A stretch of 64,000 nt of DNA from Lachnospiraceae bacterium (GCA_910575445.1 CAJTFW010000009.1:64428-128427), one strand, 5' to 3'; counted from the first letter of the stretch, positions 24,018-32,830 are shown. Notes: generated from the letters alone by a model not told the origin. A program made the numbers and translations.

Positions 24018-24242
24018 TTATTCAGTTTTGGGGTATGGCTGTTCATCAAAGCGGAACTGGAACAGGGCAGCGATAAGCCGCCGTTTAATGTTGTCCTCTG
24101 TGTCCTTGTTGACCTGTCCGTTTTCAAGGGAAGCAAGCCGGATTCTTTTGCCATAATGCCGTAAAACCTCGTCAATGGCTTCCGGTTCTCCGCTGGTTGC
24201 TCGGATAATCGTTTCATATGGCACAAGTTTAGGATTCCTCAC
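24018..24242 (-). CDS. Small HTH-domain protein (Tn916-type conjugation regulator)
   Basis: 74 residues: LVPYETIIRATSGEPEAIDE, then VLRHYGKRIRLASLE. This is the HTH_16-type short protein found beside sigma-like genes in Tn916-like and Tn4451-like elements (usually annotated helix-turn-helix domain-containing). It starts with GTG at 24242, overlapping the sigma-like gene by 14 bases. Possibly regulates transfer genes. No ligand domain. Confidence in family is good, function inferred. Confidence 0.8.
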   Translation of the reverse strand: MRNPKLVPYETIIRATSGEPEAIDEVLRHYGKRIRLASLENGQVNKDTEDNIKRRLIAALFQFRFDEQPYPKTE

Positions 24243-24672
24243 GGAAAAGCACCTCCATTTCTTCATGCAGCATTTGCAAGGCACTGTGTATGTGATGCCA
24301 CGCCGTACTCCGGCAGCGTCCGTACAGTTCCCCAATTTCCTGTTGTGTGTAACGCCTGAAAAAGTAAAGGTAAATGATTTCCCTCTTTTTCTCCGGCAGA
24401 GAGGACAGGGCTTCAGCAAGCTCCCCGTTTGTGAGGATAACCCTCTGACCGCATATCATAACCGGATATTGCTTGTAGGGGTCTATGAAATATGTGTCTG
24501 ACGTACAGAATGGATAAAACTTTTCTTCTGTGAGGTATTCAAAAGATATTTCCCTTTGCCGCCGCTTATCCCTGTTACGCCATGCGTTGATAGCGGCATA
24601 GCGTATGACTACTCTGCAAAAGGCATTAAATGTGTATTCGATATGCTCCTTGTATGCTTCTGTGCAAGGCAT
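24229..24672 (-). CDS. Sigma-70-like regulator of the transposon
   Basis: 147 residues. A region-2-like helix (EYTFNAFCRVVIRYAAINAW) is followed by region-4 helix-turn-helix (ALSSLPEKKREIIYLYFFRR, then YTQQEIGELYGRCRSTAWHH). This is the short sigma factor-like protein of Tn916/Tn6218-type elements. It probably activates element promoters. ATG 24672 is preceded by AAAGGGGGAATTTCT. It forms a two-gene unit with the HTH protein. The ABC transporter cargo lies directly upstream, separated by 35 bases. Confidence 0.85.
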   Translation of the reverse strand: MPCTEAYKEHIEYTFNAFCRVVIRYAAINAWRNRDKRRQREISFEYLTEEKFYPFCTSDTYFIDPYKQYPVMICGQRVILTNGELAEALSSLPEKKREIIYLYFFRRYTQQEIGELYGRCRSTAWHHIHSALQMLHEEMEVLFREES

Positions 24673-24707
24673 AGAAATTCCCCCTTTCTCCCACATAATA
24701 CATTTAG

Positions 24708-25352
24708 TTAGTATTCTTTTTTGTGATAAATACCCACGGTCAACGGATAGGATAAAGCGAACATTAACAAAGAACTTAAAAGCAAAATAGCCGCACTTAA
24801 TAGAATTGTAGTTACGCCAGGGGCTAAATAAAGATTAAGCACACTAATAATTCCTAACACAACGCCAATTCCACAAAGCAAGCTGATTACTAAAAATACA
24901 TCACTTCTTTCTTCGCCGCCCAGATAAAGCAATGGAAAGAAAAATGCACCTGTAAAAATACTTACACTGATTCCCAATGCAAATATTGAAACTACGTCAA
25001 TGCTATTATCATAAGGGCAACCATGCAATGCCCATGATAAACTTATAACGATTCCTGCATATAGTATTCCAACAAGCAGCCATATTAGTTGACTGATAAA
25101 ATAGCTTTTAACAATAGCAGCTCTCTTTACAGGCAAAGTTAATTTGTATTTTCCCCATTTTGAAATAAACTCTTTTTTTATGCTTGTAATTGCATTTACG
25201 GAAAAGCCAACCATGCTTAACAGAACGTAACCAATAAGAAGCGGCTGGCTGATAACTGCAACAACAAAAAGCCCCAATATAAGCATAAAAATCGAAAAAA
25301 CTTTCGCATTAGAATAAACGGTTAAAAAATTATTTTTAAGCAATCCTTTCAT
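24708..25352 (-). CDS. ABC-2 type transporter permease
   Basis: 214 residues with six hydrophobic segments, starting MKGLLKNNFLTVYSNAKVFS, a short basic N-terminus then membrane span, as in ABC-2 permeases of the YtrC/BcrB class. The ATPase gene overlaps it by four bases (25349-25352), so the two form one transporter. The transporter plus GntR repressor is the cargo of the transposon. Substrate unknown; YtrA-linked transporters respond to cell-wall-active antibiotics, so peptide or glycopeptide resistance is a reasonable guess. Confidence 0.8.
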   Translation of the reverse strand: MKGLLKNNFLTVYSNAKVFSIFMLILGLFVVAVISQPLLIGYVLLSMVGFSVNAITSIKKEFISKWGKYKLTLPVKRAAIVKSYFISQLIWLLVGILYAGIVISLSWALHGCPYDNSIDVVSIFALGISVSIFTGAFFFPLLYLGGEERSDVFLVISLLCGIGVVLGIISVLNLYLAPGVTTILLSAAILLLSSLLMFALSYPLTVGIYHKKEY

Positions 25353-26215
25353 ACTCGTTCCCCCTTTACCAATAACAACATGATTTCATCAACTGAAACA
25401 TGGTCTACAACAGAACCTTTATATTTTCGTTGTGCTTCTTTTCCGTTATTAACTAATACATCAATCTGAAAATCCCGTTTTCGGTAAGCGATAATATCAC
25501 CAGGGTCTAATGCAAGGAACTGACTTTCCTTGCAACGCATAACGGCGTAATTATATACCAAATCATTTTTTGATGCGGTCATAATCAATTTCCCATTATG
25601 AATAAATGTAATATAATCTGCAACTTTTTCTAAATCGCTTGTAATATGAGAAGATAAAAGGATAGAATGGCTTTCCTCCTGCACAAATTCAAGAAAAACG
25701 TCCAGCATTTCATCACGCATAATGGGGTCTAAACCACTGGTTGCTTCGTCCAAAATCAATAATTGCGGGTGGTGCGACAAGGCAACTGCAATAGCCAGCT
25801 TCATTGTCATTCCTCTGGAATAATTTTTGATTTTCTGTTTAACAGGTAAATGAAAATCCTCTAAATATTTTTGAAATAAGGCATTATCCCATTGTGTATA
25901 AATTCCCTCCATGACTTGAGATAATTGTTTCGCCGTCCAAAAACCCGGAAAATTATCTCCGTCATAAACCACACCAATTTTTTCTCGAATGTCTGTGTCA
26001 ATATCCCGCATTTCCTTTCCAAATAGTTTTACCATACCGCTGTCTTTTCTGACAGTGTTTAAAATACAGCCAATCGTGGTAGTTTTACCTGCGCCGTTTT
26101 CACCAACAAAGCCCAGAATAGCCCCATACGGTAATGAAAAAGAGAGTTTATCCAATATAAAGTTTGACTTTGGAAAAGACTTACATATTTGTTGCAATTC
26201 TAAAATGTTTTCCAT
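25349..26215 (-). CDS. ABC transporter ATP-binding protein (cargo of the transposon)
   Basis: 288 residues. Walker A GENGAGKTTTIGC (about residue 40), signature YSRGMTMKLAIA, Walker B LLILDEATSGLDPI, and the H-loop LLSSHITSD. The C-terminal third carries a regulatory extension ending VDHVSVDEIMLLLVKG, as in YtrB/BcrA-type exporters. It partners the six-span permease encoded next. ATG 26215 lies one base after the GntR gene's stop. The set GntR, ATPase, permease forms one operon, likely induced when the regulator senses its ligand or cell-envelope stress. Confidence 0.9.
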   Translation of the reverse strand: MENILELQQICKSFPKSNFILDKLSFSLPYGAILGFVGENGAGKTTTIGCILNTVRKDSGMVKLFGKEMRDIDTDIREKIGVVYDGDNFPGFWTAKQLSQVMEGIYTQWDNALFQKYLEDFHLPVKQKIKNYSRGMTMKLAIAVALSHHPQLLILDEATSGLDPIMRDEMLDVFLEFVQEESHSILLSSHITSDLEKVADYITFIHNGKLIMTASKNDLVYNYAVMRCKESQFLALDPGDIIAYRKRDFQIDVLVNNGKEAQRKYKGSVVDHVSVDEIMLLLVKGERV

Positions 26216-26216
26216 G

Positions 26217-26594
26217 TTATTCGTCCTCCTGATAAAATAAAGTTAATAATTCCGTCAATTTTTCAAGAGAAATATTACTCATTCTCCCTATTTCGGCGGC
26301 TGCTTGTAAATGTTCTTCGGCTATACGCTGTTGTTCCTCTTGATAAAATTCTTTGTTCTGCGCCGACACAAAACTTCCTCTGCCAACTGTAGTTTCGATA
26401 AATCCGTCCCTTTGTAAATCCTCATAGGCTTTTTGGACTGTAATGACACTTACATGGATTGATTTTGCCAAAGCTCGCATGGAAGGGATTGCGTCACCTG
26501 CCTGTAATTCTCCGCTCATTATCATTGCCTTGATTTGTGATGTGATTTGTTCATAAATCGGTTTATTGGCATTGTTGCTGATAATGATTTCCAC
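26217..26594 (-). CDS. GntR-family regulator, YtrA subfamily
   Basis: 125 residues: a winged helix (PIYEQITSQIKAMIMSGEL, then AIPSMRALAKSIHVSVITVQ, KAYEDLQRDGFIETTVGRGS) and a short C-terminal dimerisation tail (FYQEEQQRIAEEHL). This is the YtrA layout, lacking a large effector domain. These proteins repress their own operon, here with the ABC transporter genes. On the minus strand TACAAGTACATTAAG(...) just upstream of the start (26618-26640) holds TGTACTT/AAGTACA inverted halves, a possible operator. ATG 26594, leader contains AGAGGTGGTGAATAGTGG. Confidence 0.9.
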   Translation of the reverse strand: MEIIISNNANKPIYEQITSQIKAMIMSGELQAGDAIPSMRALAKSIHVSVITVQKAYEDLQRDGFIETTVGRGSFVSAQNKEFYQEEQQRIAEEHLQAAAEIGRMSNISLEKLTELLTLFYQEDE

Positions 26595-26753
26595 TATTCA
26601 CCACCTCTACTTTCCGAATGTACTTAATGTACAAGTACATTATATCACCTTTGCTATTATAGTCAATCCCCCAAATAAAAATAACAACAACTTAATCTGG
26701 TTGTTGTGTATCAAAAATATAGGTCGGTGTAAGGTGGGATTCCGTAGTAGTCG

Positions 26754-26903
26754 GCATTGTGGGAATGTGTATAACTGGCTGTCTTATGGAGTTGTGGGTA
26801 ACTCTGTTTGCAGGACGTGGGAAAGCTGCACTTTAGCTTTTCCATGTGCTGTGAATAGAGTTATCCATGACGGAATAGCCTGTTATGCACATTTCCATAA
26901 TGC
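26754..26903 (+). ncRNA. 150-base nested stem-loop, possible structured RNA or ssDNA origin
   Basis: Outer arms 26754-26780 and 26877-26903 pair over 26 of 27 positions on the plus strand (three G-U, one U-U). The next pair, GTGGGTAACTCT with AGAGTTATCCAT, and the inner pair, ACGTGGGAAAGCT with AGCTTTTCCATGT, also differ only by G-U. The minus strand would have A-C mismatches at the same places. No gene lies here, about 95 bases from the transposon right end. Confidence 0.6.
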
Positions 26904-26997
26904 TTGTCTTTTAGTCTTTGCTTTCTTTGGTTCGGAATAGTGTGGTGCTGGCGGTCTATCTCTTGTTTTCGGTTGCTTGCTTCTTTATCGTACATGA

Positions 26998-27665
26998 GCA
27001 TTTACAGCAATATGCTCTCCCTGTTTTATCCCGAACCCCTGTTTCTCTAACAAGAAAATAAAATGTTCCATATTTTCTGCATTAAGGGCACAAAATCTTG
27101 CATCCTGTTCAATCCACTTGGAAAATACCTGTTCTCGCTCCCATTGCGGTCGTGCCATATTTTTAGGCTCTTTGCTGTATTCTGCAGGAGTAATATGCAG
27201 TCCATATTCGTCACACAGCTTATTGGTAATGGGTTGGAATTTATATTTCCAGTCACCCTCGTGATACTGGAACTTATATCCTGTTACCATATTTACACTG
27301 TTTATTATAATATGGGCATGAAGATGATTTCTATCTGTGTGAACAGCCACCACAGTCTCATACTCTCCGCCAAATGCCTTTTCTGCAAAACGTATGGCTA
27401 TATCATACATAATCTCCGGTGTTCCTTCGCCCGGCTTTAGAGATAATACAAAATGATATCCCTGCCTACCACCAGCTTTACCAAACATCTGCTTGGTTGA
27501 TTTCATCTGCTCATATGCAGTATCCGGCAGGCAGTTAATACCACCCGCCAGATTGGCATCCCCAAGCTTTTTCGGTTGCAGAATATAGTTGATGGCATGC
27601 TCCAGATGAATATCTATCCTTGCCTTACCACTCGCCTTCATGTGCATTACCTTGGTTATTGCCAC
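26998..27665 (-). pseudogene. Relaxase, N-terminal nicking domain (cut off by transposon)
   Basis: 222 codons up to the transposon edge. The relaxase motifs are HINYIL-type start (LEHAINYILQPKKL), GYHFVLSLKPGE and the histidine motif VVAVHTDRNHLHAHIIINSV, typical of MobP-family relaxases of the Relaxase (PF03432) fold. The frame runs to GEHIAVNA and then stops four codons inside transposon DNA. The remaining part is at 16138-17364. The nicking domain is complete, so a truncated protein could retain some nicking. It overlaps the upstream MobC gene by ten bases and begins with GTG. Confidence 0.85.
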
Positions 27666-28003
27666 TTGTTCGCCACCTCCTGAAGATTTTCTTTTATCTG
27701 TTCCATCAGACGATTAGCAGCCTTCATTGTACTATCAAGCACATATCCGCATCCATTGACTGTTTTTGTCATCTGGTTATAATTGTTGCATAAACCCGCA
27801 ATTTGACGAATCAGGTCACGCCTGTCATAAGCAAGTATCGTATCCACCCTGCCTCCATGAAGAATCAGATACCTCACATAATCTGATAATTTCATGTTAT
27901 TTGTTTGGGCATCATGCTCAACCTGCTCCCGTTCCTCATCCGACAAGCGGATAGTGAAGTTTTTCCTTGGTTCTATCGACTGTCCTCTTCTTCCTATAAG
28001 CAT
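27656..28003 (-). CDS. MobC-like relaxosome accessory protein of island Y
   Basis: 115 residues: ribbon-helix-helix start (KNFTIRLSDEEREQVEHDAQ, then MKLSDYVRYLILHG) and the MobC core RQIAGLCNNYNQMTKTVNGC. It would bind the island Y oriT and position the relaxase whose gene overlaps its 3' end. ATG 28003 lies directly after AAGGAAGGG, a tight spacing. The 285 bases upstream have no gene and contain direct repeats. Confidence 0.85.
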   Translation of the reverse strand: MLIGRRGQSIEPRKNFTIRLSDEEREQVEHDAQTNNMKLSDYVRYLILHGGRVDTILAYDRRDLIRQIAGLCNNYNQMTKTVNGCGYVLDSTMKAANRLMEQIKENLQEVANKWQ

Positions 28004-28184
28004 CCCTTCCTTCTATCTAATTTCTTTATCTGCCATCAGCAAATCTTCATTTGCCTCAAATTCAAAACCTGTGCGGAGAGAATTTGCCAGATACGTAAAA
28101 CGCCATGCGTTTCACAATCCGGTTCTCTATATATGCCCCTTTCTGGGCAAATATCTGTAATACTCTGTGTACTGCCAACACCTG

Positions 28185-28250
28185 TCGGTATTACTGCTAG
28201 TATTACCATATAAAAATCTGTATTATTTCTGGTATTACTTTTCTGTCCTT
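28185..28250. repeat. GTATTAC direct repeats (possible iterons, parC or oriT)
   Basis: GTATTAC occurs at 28189, 28201 (TAGTATTACC) and 28241, with a near copy GTATTAT at 28220. They sit between mobC and the ParR-like gene, the only non-coding gap of the mobility operon. Such spaced repeats often bind ParR or a relaxosome protein. Confidence 0.45.
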
Positions 28251-28288
28251 TGCAATGCCAATCGTATTAACTTCTTCTGATTGCCTTA

Positions 28289-28747
28289 CTACAAATCCGC
28301 CAAAAAAGCCATCACATCCTCTGACACATCTTCACAAGAGCTTTCCGGAACCTTTCCAAAACATGGCGCAGCTTCCACGCTTTCCTCTGCTATAGGCTCC
28401 GTCATTTTAAAAGTTGCCTGCTTTCCTTCAGGCATCTGTAGCTCTGTAATCCTTTCCATTTCATCTTTGACAATCAGCTTTATTGCATTGATAACCCTAT
28501 CTGCTTCACCAGTCATCGTTTCCTGTATCACAGTCCTCTGGGTATTCATTTCACAAATAAGGCGGTTGTCATGTTCGTTCCGTTTTATATCTTGAACCGC
28601 CCTTATCAACGCACTTTTTATAAACTTGCTCTTATCTCCATAGCAAATTTTCATAGTCTCACTGGAAAAGAATCTTAAAATTTCTTTGTCCTCTTCCTTA
28701 TTAAAGCTCAAGCGAAAGCTGACTGTCACACTGTCATCATGTGCCAT
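28289..28747 (-). CDS. ParR-like plasmid-partition adaptor
   Basis: 152 residues. The N-terminal SVTVSFRLSFNKEEDKEILR and FIKSALIRAVQDI segments suggest a ribbon-helix-helix DNA-binding domain, and the acidic C-terminus ending DVMAFLADL would be the part that contacts actin-like filaments. It directly follows the parM gene on the same strand (18-base gap), the classic parM-parR order. Start ATG 28747 with GTTAGGAGGAGGCAGT upstream. Identification rests on context plus the RHH pattern. Confidence 0.7.
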   Translation of the reverse strand: MAHDDSVTVSFRLSFNKEEDKEILRFFSSETMKICYGDKSKFIKSALIRAVQDIKRNEHDNRLICEMNTQRTVIQETMTGEADRVINAIKLIVKDEMERITELQMPEGKQATFKMTEPIAEESVEAAPCFGKVPESSCEDVSEDVMAFLADL

Positions 28748-28765
28748 ACTGCCTCCTCCTAACGC

Positions 28766-29676
28766 CTACAGCTGTTTTCGCTTTAATTGCTGGTGTGCCA
28801 GATACTCATATCCAAGGGCGTTTGCCTTAACATCTTCAATATGCATGATGTGTCTGCCTGTGACGGAACCGAAACGCTTCATCACGCCTGCCCCTCCGCC
28901 GACATATACAACAGGTGTCATCTCCGGATCAAAACCATGCTCTTTCAAGGCTGCTTCAATTCTCTTTGCAAATACCGCCAGTTCCTCTTTGACAATCTGC
29001 ACCATCTTATCCGAATATGGCGCATTCCCATACATCATCACCTGCTGTATCTGTTCCTCGGTAAGGGTGCGGTTGGTTTTTCGATAAATCACGTTATTGA
29101 TATTTGCCATACACTGAATCAGCGCCGACGGAATGGTGATACAGTCACTTTCCACAGGGATATGCTTTCTGGTATGAATGATATCCACTGTCTTGCTGCC
29201 AATATCCACAATCAGAAGCTCTCCCGGAAGCTTTCCGAGTCTGTCCGCAACGGCAGCATAACATTGTGGATACAGAAAAACATCACTGCATTTGATATGA
29301 TACTCCTTACCGTTGTACTGAAATTCCCTATCGCCCGGATTCAGGTACTCCTTAAATTCTGCCTTTTCCTGCCCGAACCTTGTAAATGGCAATCCGGCTG
29401 CAATGCAGACTTCCGTATCACTTAATCCATCTCTCTGGTAATGGCTGCCAGTGTTAATAAGAAATAATCTCCATCTTCAACCTTGGTATCCTTTAGGGGA
29501 AGCCTGCCCTCACCAACTTTGAAATACCTCTCATTAAAAAACATAGTGTTGGTCAAAAGTGAAGCCTCACCGCCTAGTTCTTTTACACCGTTTCCAAATA
29601 CAAAATGAGCGGTTTTCATGGTGGAAAATCCATGATCAATACCGCACAACAAAAGTTTCTGTTCTTCCAAGTACAT
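28766..29676 (-). pseudogene. ParM/StbA actin-like ATPase, frameshifted
   Basis: The first part (from ATG 29676 behind AAATAGGAGGATTTGT) reads LLLCGIDHGFSTMKTAHFVF, phosphate-1 motif of the actin fold, to DYFLLTLAAITREMD and a TAA at 29422. The next frame continues GLSDTEVCIAAGLPFTRFGQ to the C-terminus, with phosphate-2 LLIVDIGSKTVDI and the adenosine motif VYVGGGAGVMKRFG. One extra base in GAGATGGATTAA explains the break; joining the frames gives a normal ParM of about 300 residues. As it stands, filament-based segregation is probably lost unless frameshifting occurs. The upstream promoter region has also been cut by the IS1182 unit at 29747. Confidence 0.85.
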
Positions 29677-29746
29677 ACAAATCCTCCTATTTATTTTTCC
29701 AATCAAAATGCGATTCTTCAGACAGACGGGGAATCTTATCCCGTTG

Positions 29747-30069
29747 GCTGACTTGAAAAAGTAAATTCCATATGAAGAAGTAAATTCCATCATGTTTTCA
29801 AATTTGTCTGTTTTTTCAAATTTTCAGTCCGGAAATACGGTCTGTATGGTATAATGATATCGTATTTTTCTTCGGAATCTGAAAATCAGAGCATGACAAA
29901 TGGACCTCTGAATCCGGTATGTGTACGACTGAATTCTACAGGTCATAACAGAATGGTTTTAAATCTGATCAGACAGCGGCAGTGAAAAATACGACCGGTT
30001 ACTTAAGCAGCTTTGGGGTGAGTGTTACCTCATCCGGGGCGACATATTTAAGCTGCAGGGGGCTGTCGC
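29747..30069. repeat. Left long inverted repeat arm
   Basis: 323 bases, mirror of 31928-32249. It contains a TATAAT (29850-29855) that would drive transcription inward; the other arm has the mirror copy. Confidence 0.85.
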
Positions 30070-30149
30070 ACTAAGTGCGCAGCTCCTTTTTATGCAAAAA
30101 ATAACTGCCAGACCTCGAAAGAATCCGGCAGTTGGTGTAAAATTAATGT

Positions 30150-31769
30150 ATGACCAAACACATTAACTTACAGAAAAATTATAGCCTAAATCAGAGTGGA
30201 TATTAATTAAAACTTCCGCTAAATATTGAAACCATTATTCCAGAAGATGATTCTGTGCGGCTGTTAAGTCAGTTTGTGGAGGCAATGGATTTGACTGACT
30301 TATATTCTACTTACGAAAGAATAAATTCAGTATCCCCAAGAACTCTTCTCAAGATTGTGCTTTACTCTTATAGGAATGGGGATTATTCCTCCCGTTCCAT
30401 GGAACTTAACTGTAAAAGGGATATCAATTTCATGTTTCTTTTGGAAGGTGCACCGGTTCCAGACCATGCAACTTTTGCGCGGTTTCGAAGCATCCATTTT
30501 GCGCCATGCGCCAAACATATTCTTGCTGAAATGTCCAACGCGCTTTTTGACCTGGGTGAGATTTCAGGTGAAACCATTTTCATCGATGGCACAAAAATTG
30601 AAGCCAGCGCAAATAAATATACTTTTGTCTGGAAAAAAGCCGTAACAAAGAATCAAACGAAGCTTCTGATAAAACTTGCTGATTTTGTTGCGGAGTGTGA
30701 ACAGCTTTATGAGCTAAAGATTGTTTACGGGGATGCTGTAAAGATGAAACATGTAAAGAAGCTGCGCAAGGAACTTTATGCTCTCAAACAGAACGAAAAT
30801 GTAGTTTTTGTACATGGAATCGGAAAAAGAAAAACCTCTCTCCAAAAGAGCATAGAAAAACTGGAAGATTACTTATCCAGACTGAAGAAATACAACCGGG
30901 AAATCCATATCTGTGCAGAACGCAATAGCTATTCAAAAACGGATCATGATGCTACATTTATGCGGATGAAGGAAGATGCCATGGGTAACGGACAGTTAAA
31001 ACCTGCCTACAATCTCCAACATGGTGTGGATTCGGAATATATCACATGGCTTACCATCGGACCGCAACCGACCGACACTACGACCCTGATACCATTTTTG
31101 AAAGATGCCGAAGAACATCTGAAATTTAAATATAAGAACATAACCGCTGACGCCGAATATGAAAGTGAAGAAAACTACCTGTTTCTTGAATCAAACGGAC
31201 AGCTTTCTTATATAAAGCCTGCAAACTATGAGATTTCCAAAACCCGTAAGTATAAAAATGATATCGGGAAAGTCGAAAACATGGTGTATGATTCTGAATC
31301 AGACAGCTATACCTGCAGAAACAGCAAAAAGCTGACGGCAGACCATATCAGACCTTCCAGAAGCAAAACAGGTTATGTAAGTGAAAAAACGATTTATAAA
31401 TGTGAGGATTGCAGCGGGTGCCCTTACAAAAGTGACTGTATCAAAGGCAACAACTGCAAAACACCTATGGAAGAAAGAACGAAGACGCTTCAGGTTTCCA
31501 AAACATTTCTGAAACACAGGAAAGAAGATCTGGAACGGATTCTTTCGGATGAAGGCATACTTTTGAGGACAAACCGGAGTATTCAGGCAGAGGGTTCTTT
31601 TGGAGATTTAAAACAGGACATGCAGTTCAGGAGATATTTAAGCAAAGGGGCATCAAATGTGCTTGCAGAAAGCACACTGCTTGCCATGGCACGGAATATA
31701 AACAAGCTTCATCATAAGATTCAAAAAGGCAGGACAGGAACACATTTATTTCCTCTGAAAAGTGCCTGA
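30150..31769 (+). pseudogene. IS1182-family transposase with an early stop
   Basis: The original start ATG 30150 reads MTKHINLQKNYSLNQSGY, then TAA (30204-30206), then LKLPLNIETIIPEDDSVRLL in the same frame on to 31769. The rest is intact: a DUF772-like N-domain (TDLYSTYERINSVSPRTLLK), the DDE domain with FIDGTKIEASANKYTF, ITADAEYESEENYLFLE, and a transposase C-terminal CEDCSGCPYKSDC zinc-like block. A GTG restart at 30255 could yield 504 residues lacking about 35. The early stop makes independent transposition doubtful. Confidence 0.85.
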
Positions 31770-31927
31770 ATTTTAAATTTTCAAAATATATTTTCAGGCC
31801 ATCAAAAATGGCTTATTAAAGTATGCCTTTATTATCATTTGACCGCATAAATCAATAAGTTCCATTGGATTTCATGCTAAAAACAGATAAAATGAAGCTG
31901 CCGCTTCACGAATTTTCATTTGTTAAA

Positions 31928-32249
31928 GCGACAGCCCCCTGCAGCTTAAATATGTCGCCCGGATGAGGTAACACTCACCCCAAAGCTGCTTAAGTAACCG
32001 GTCGTATTTTTCACTGCCGCTGTCTGATCAGATTTAAAACTATTCTGTTATGACCTGTAGAATTCAGTCATACACATACCGGATTCAGAGGTCCGTTTGT
32101 CATGCTCTGATTTTCAGATTCCGAAGAAAAATACGATATCATTATACCATACAGACCATATTTCCGGACTGAAAATTTGAAAAAACAAACAAATTTGAAA
32201 ACATGATGGAATTTACTTCTTCATATGGAATTTACTTTTTCAAGTCAGC
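31928..32249. repeat. Right long inverted repeat arm
   Basis: 322 bases, mirror of 29747-30069, with about seven single-base differences seen by eye. Confidence 0.85.
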
Positions 32250-32642
32250 TCTTTGATGTAAGCACCCACGCCCTCACCGTGCCGGATATTGACACCTATA
32301 TCGGGCTTATGCATACACTCTTTGCGTTGGAAGATATGTACGGGCTGAAAATCGGGGAGATTGACGGGGAAATCTTGTCTACGCCTTGACAAGTCCGACT
32401 ATTCCACCTATTCGTCCATGTTTGATATGTTCCACGCATGGCAGGAGCAAGCCGCCAAACTGGAACAGGGCGAGATTACCAAAGAGGAATACGACCAGTG
32501 GCGGTACAAGTACCCGGAACTGGACACCTCAAAGCATTGGGCGAAAGTCCCCTCACAGGCGGTCAGTGATATGCTTATGGAGGAATTTCAGAAAATCGAG
32601 AAAGAAGAAAAGAAAATAGCTAAAAAGAAAAAGCAGAAATAA
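32238..32642 (+). pseudogene. Decayed gene of unknown family, frameshifted C-terminus
   Basis: The frame starts inside the IS arm as SSQLFDVSTHALTVPDIDTY, continues IGLMHTLFALEDMYGLKIGE and stops at TGA (32388-32390). The adjacent frame then gives RLDKSDYSTYSSMFDMFHAW through WRYKYPELDTSKHWAKVPSQ and a Lys-rich tail ending at 32642. Together they look like one C-terminal region, broken by a one-base change and cut on the left by the IS1182 unit. I do not recognise the family; G+C content is higher than in surrounding DNA, so it may be part of another element. Confidence 0.6.
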
Positions 32643-32653
32643 GCATAAAAAGA

Positions 32654-32698
32654 CCTTGCCGATATTCAGTTTCCATATCTGAAAATCAGCAAGGTTTT
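32654..32698 (+). terminator. Terminator after the decayed gene
   Basis: Stem CCTTGC...GCAAGG with an inner ATTCAG/CTGAAA pairing, followed by TTTTCTT. Confidence 0.75.
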
Positions 32699-32700
32699 CT

Positions 32701-32830
32701 TATGCCATTGATGTAATTATTTATTGCGTGATGTGAAAAATGTTGCCAAATCGTTGCCAGCTCCTAAACAAATTTGCTTGCAACCAGCATAAACACTGGC
32801 TTTCTAAATCCCATTTCATCACTCGAACTC
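32701..32830. repeat. Island right-end repeat (copy in Y)
   Basis: 130 bases ending in ACTCGAACTC, equal in length and near-identical to 13162-13291. Paired GTTGCCAAATCGTTGCCA arm sites at 32742-32759. Confidence 0.85.
32821..32830. other. att core 3 (Y/Z junction)
   Basis: ACTCGAACTC, flanked on the left by the X/Y-type right end and on the right by the X/Z-type left end. Confidence 0.75.

Larger units (their letters stand above)
17367..26997. mobile_element. 9.6-kb serine-recombinase transposon inserted in the relaxase gene
   Basis: The ends read inward as TCATGTGAGATAAAGAAG (left) and TCATGTACGATAAAGAAG (right, minus strand), an 18-base inverted repeat with 3 differences. Both flanks have the dinucleotide GC (17365-17366 and 26998-26999), as expected for large serine recombinase crossover. 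It carries recombinase, tnpW-like, dnaC-like, replisome organizer, relaxase, mobC, sigma-like regulators and an ABC transporter with GntR regulator. Similar in plan to Tn4451/Tn6218-type mobilizable elements. Confidence 0.85.
29747..32249. mobile_element. IS1182-type unit with 322-bp inverted repeats
   Basis: Starts at GCTGACTTGAAAAAG and ends at CTTTTTCAAGTCAGC. The two arms are 29747-30069 and 31928-32249 and differ at only a few positions, mostly transitions. Between them is an IS1182 transposase gene with typical short ends (GGGGGCTGTCGC). The unit separates parM from a decayed gene. Confidence 0.8.
13282..32830. mobile_element. Island Y: 19.5-kb mobilizable element with nested insertions
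   Basis: Lies between att cores 2 and 3. Own genes include a RHH mobilization protein, a small hypothetical, a PAPS-reductase-like gene, an XRE regulator, a relaxase, MobC, ParR-like and ParM. It carries two later insertions: a 9.6-kb serine-recombinase transposon inside the relaxase and an IS1182 unit near parM. No tyrosine integrase is present. Confidence 0.65.

Noticed and set aside
31299-31517. Antisense frames in the IS1182 transposase
   Set aside because: Shadow frames of the transposase; no ribosome site or family match.
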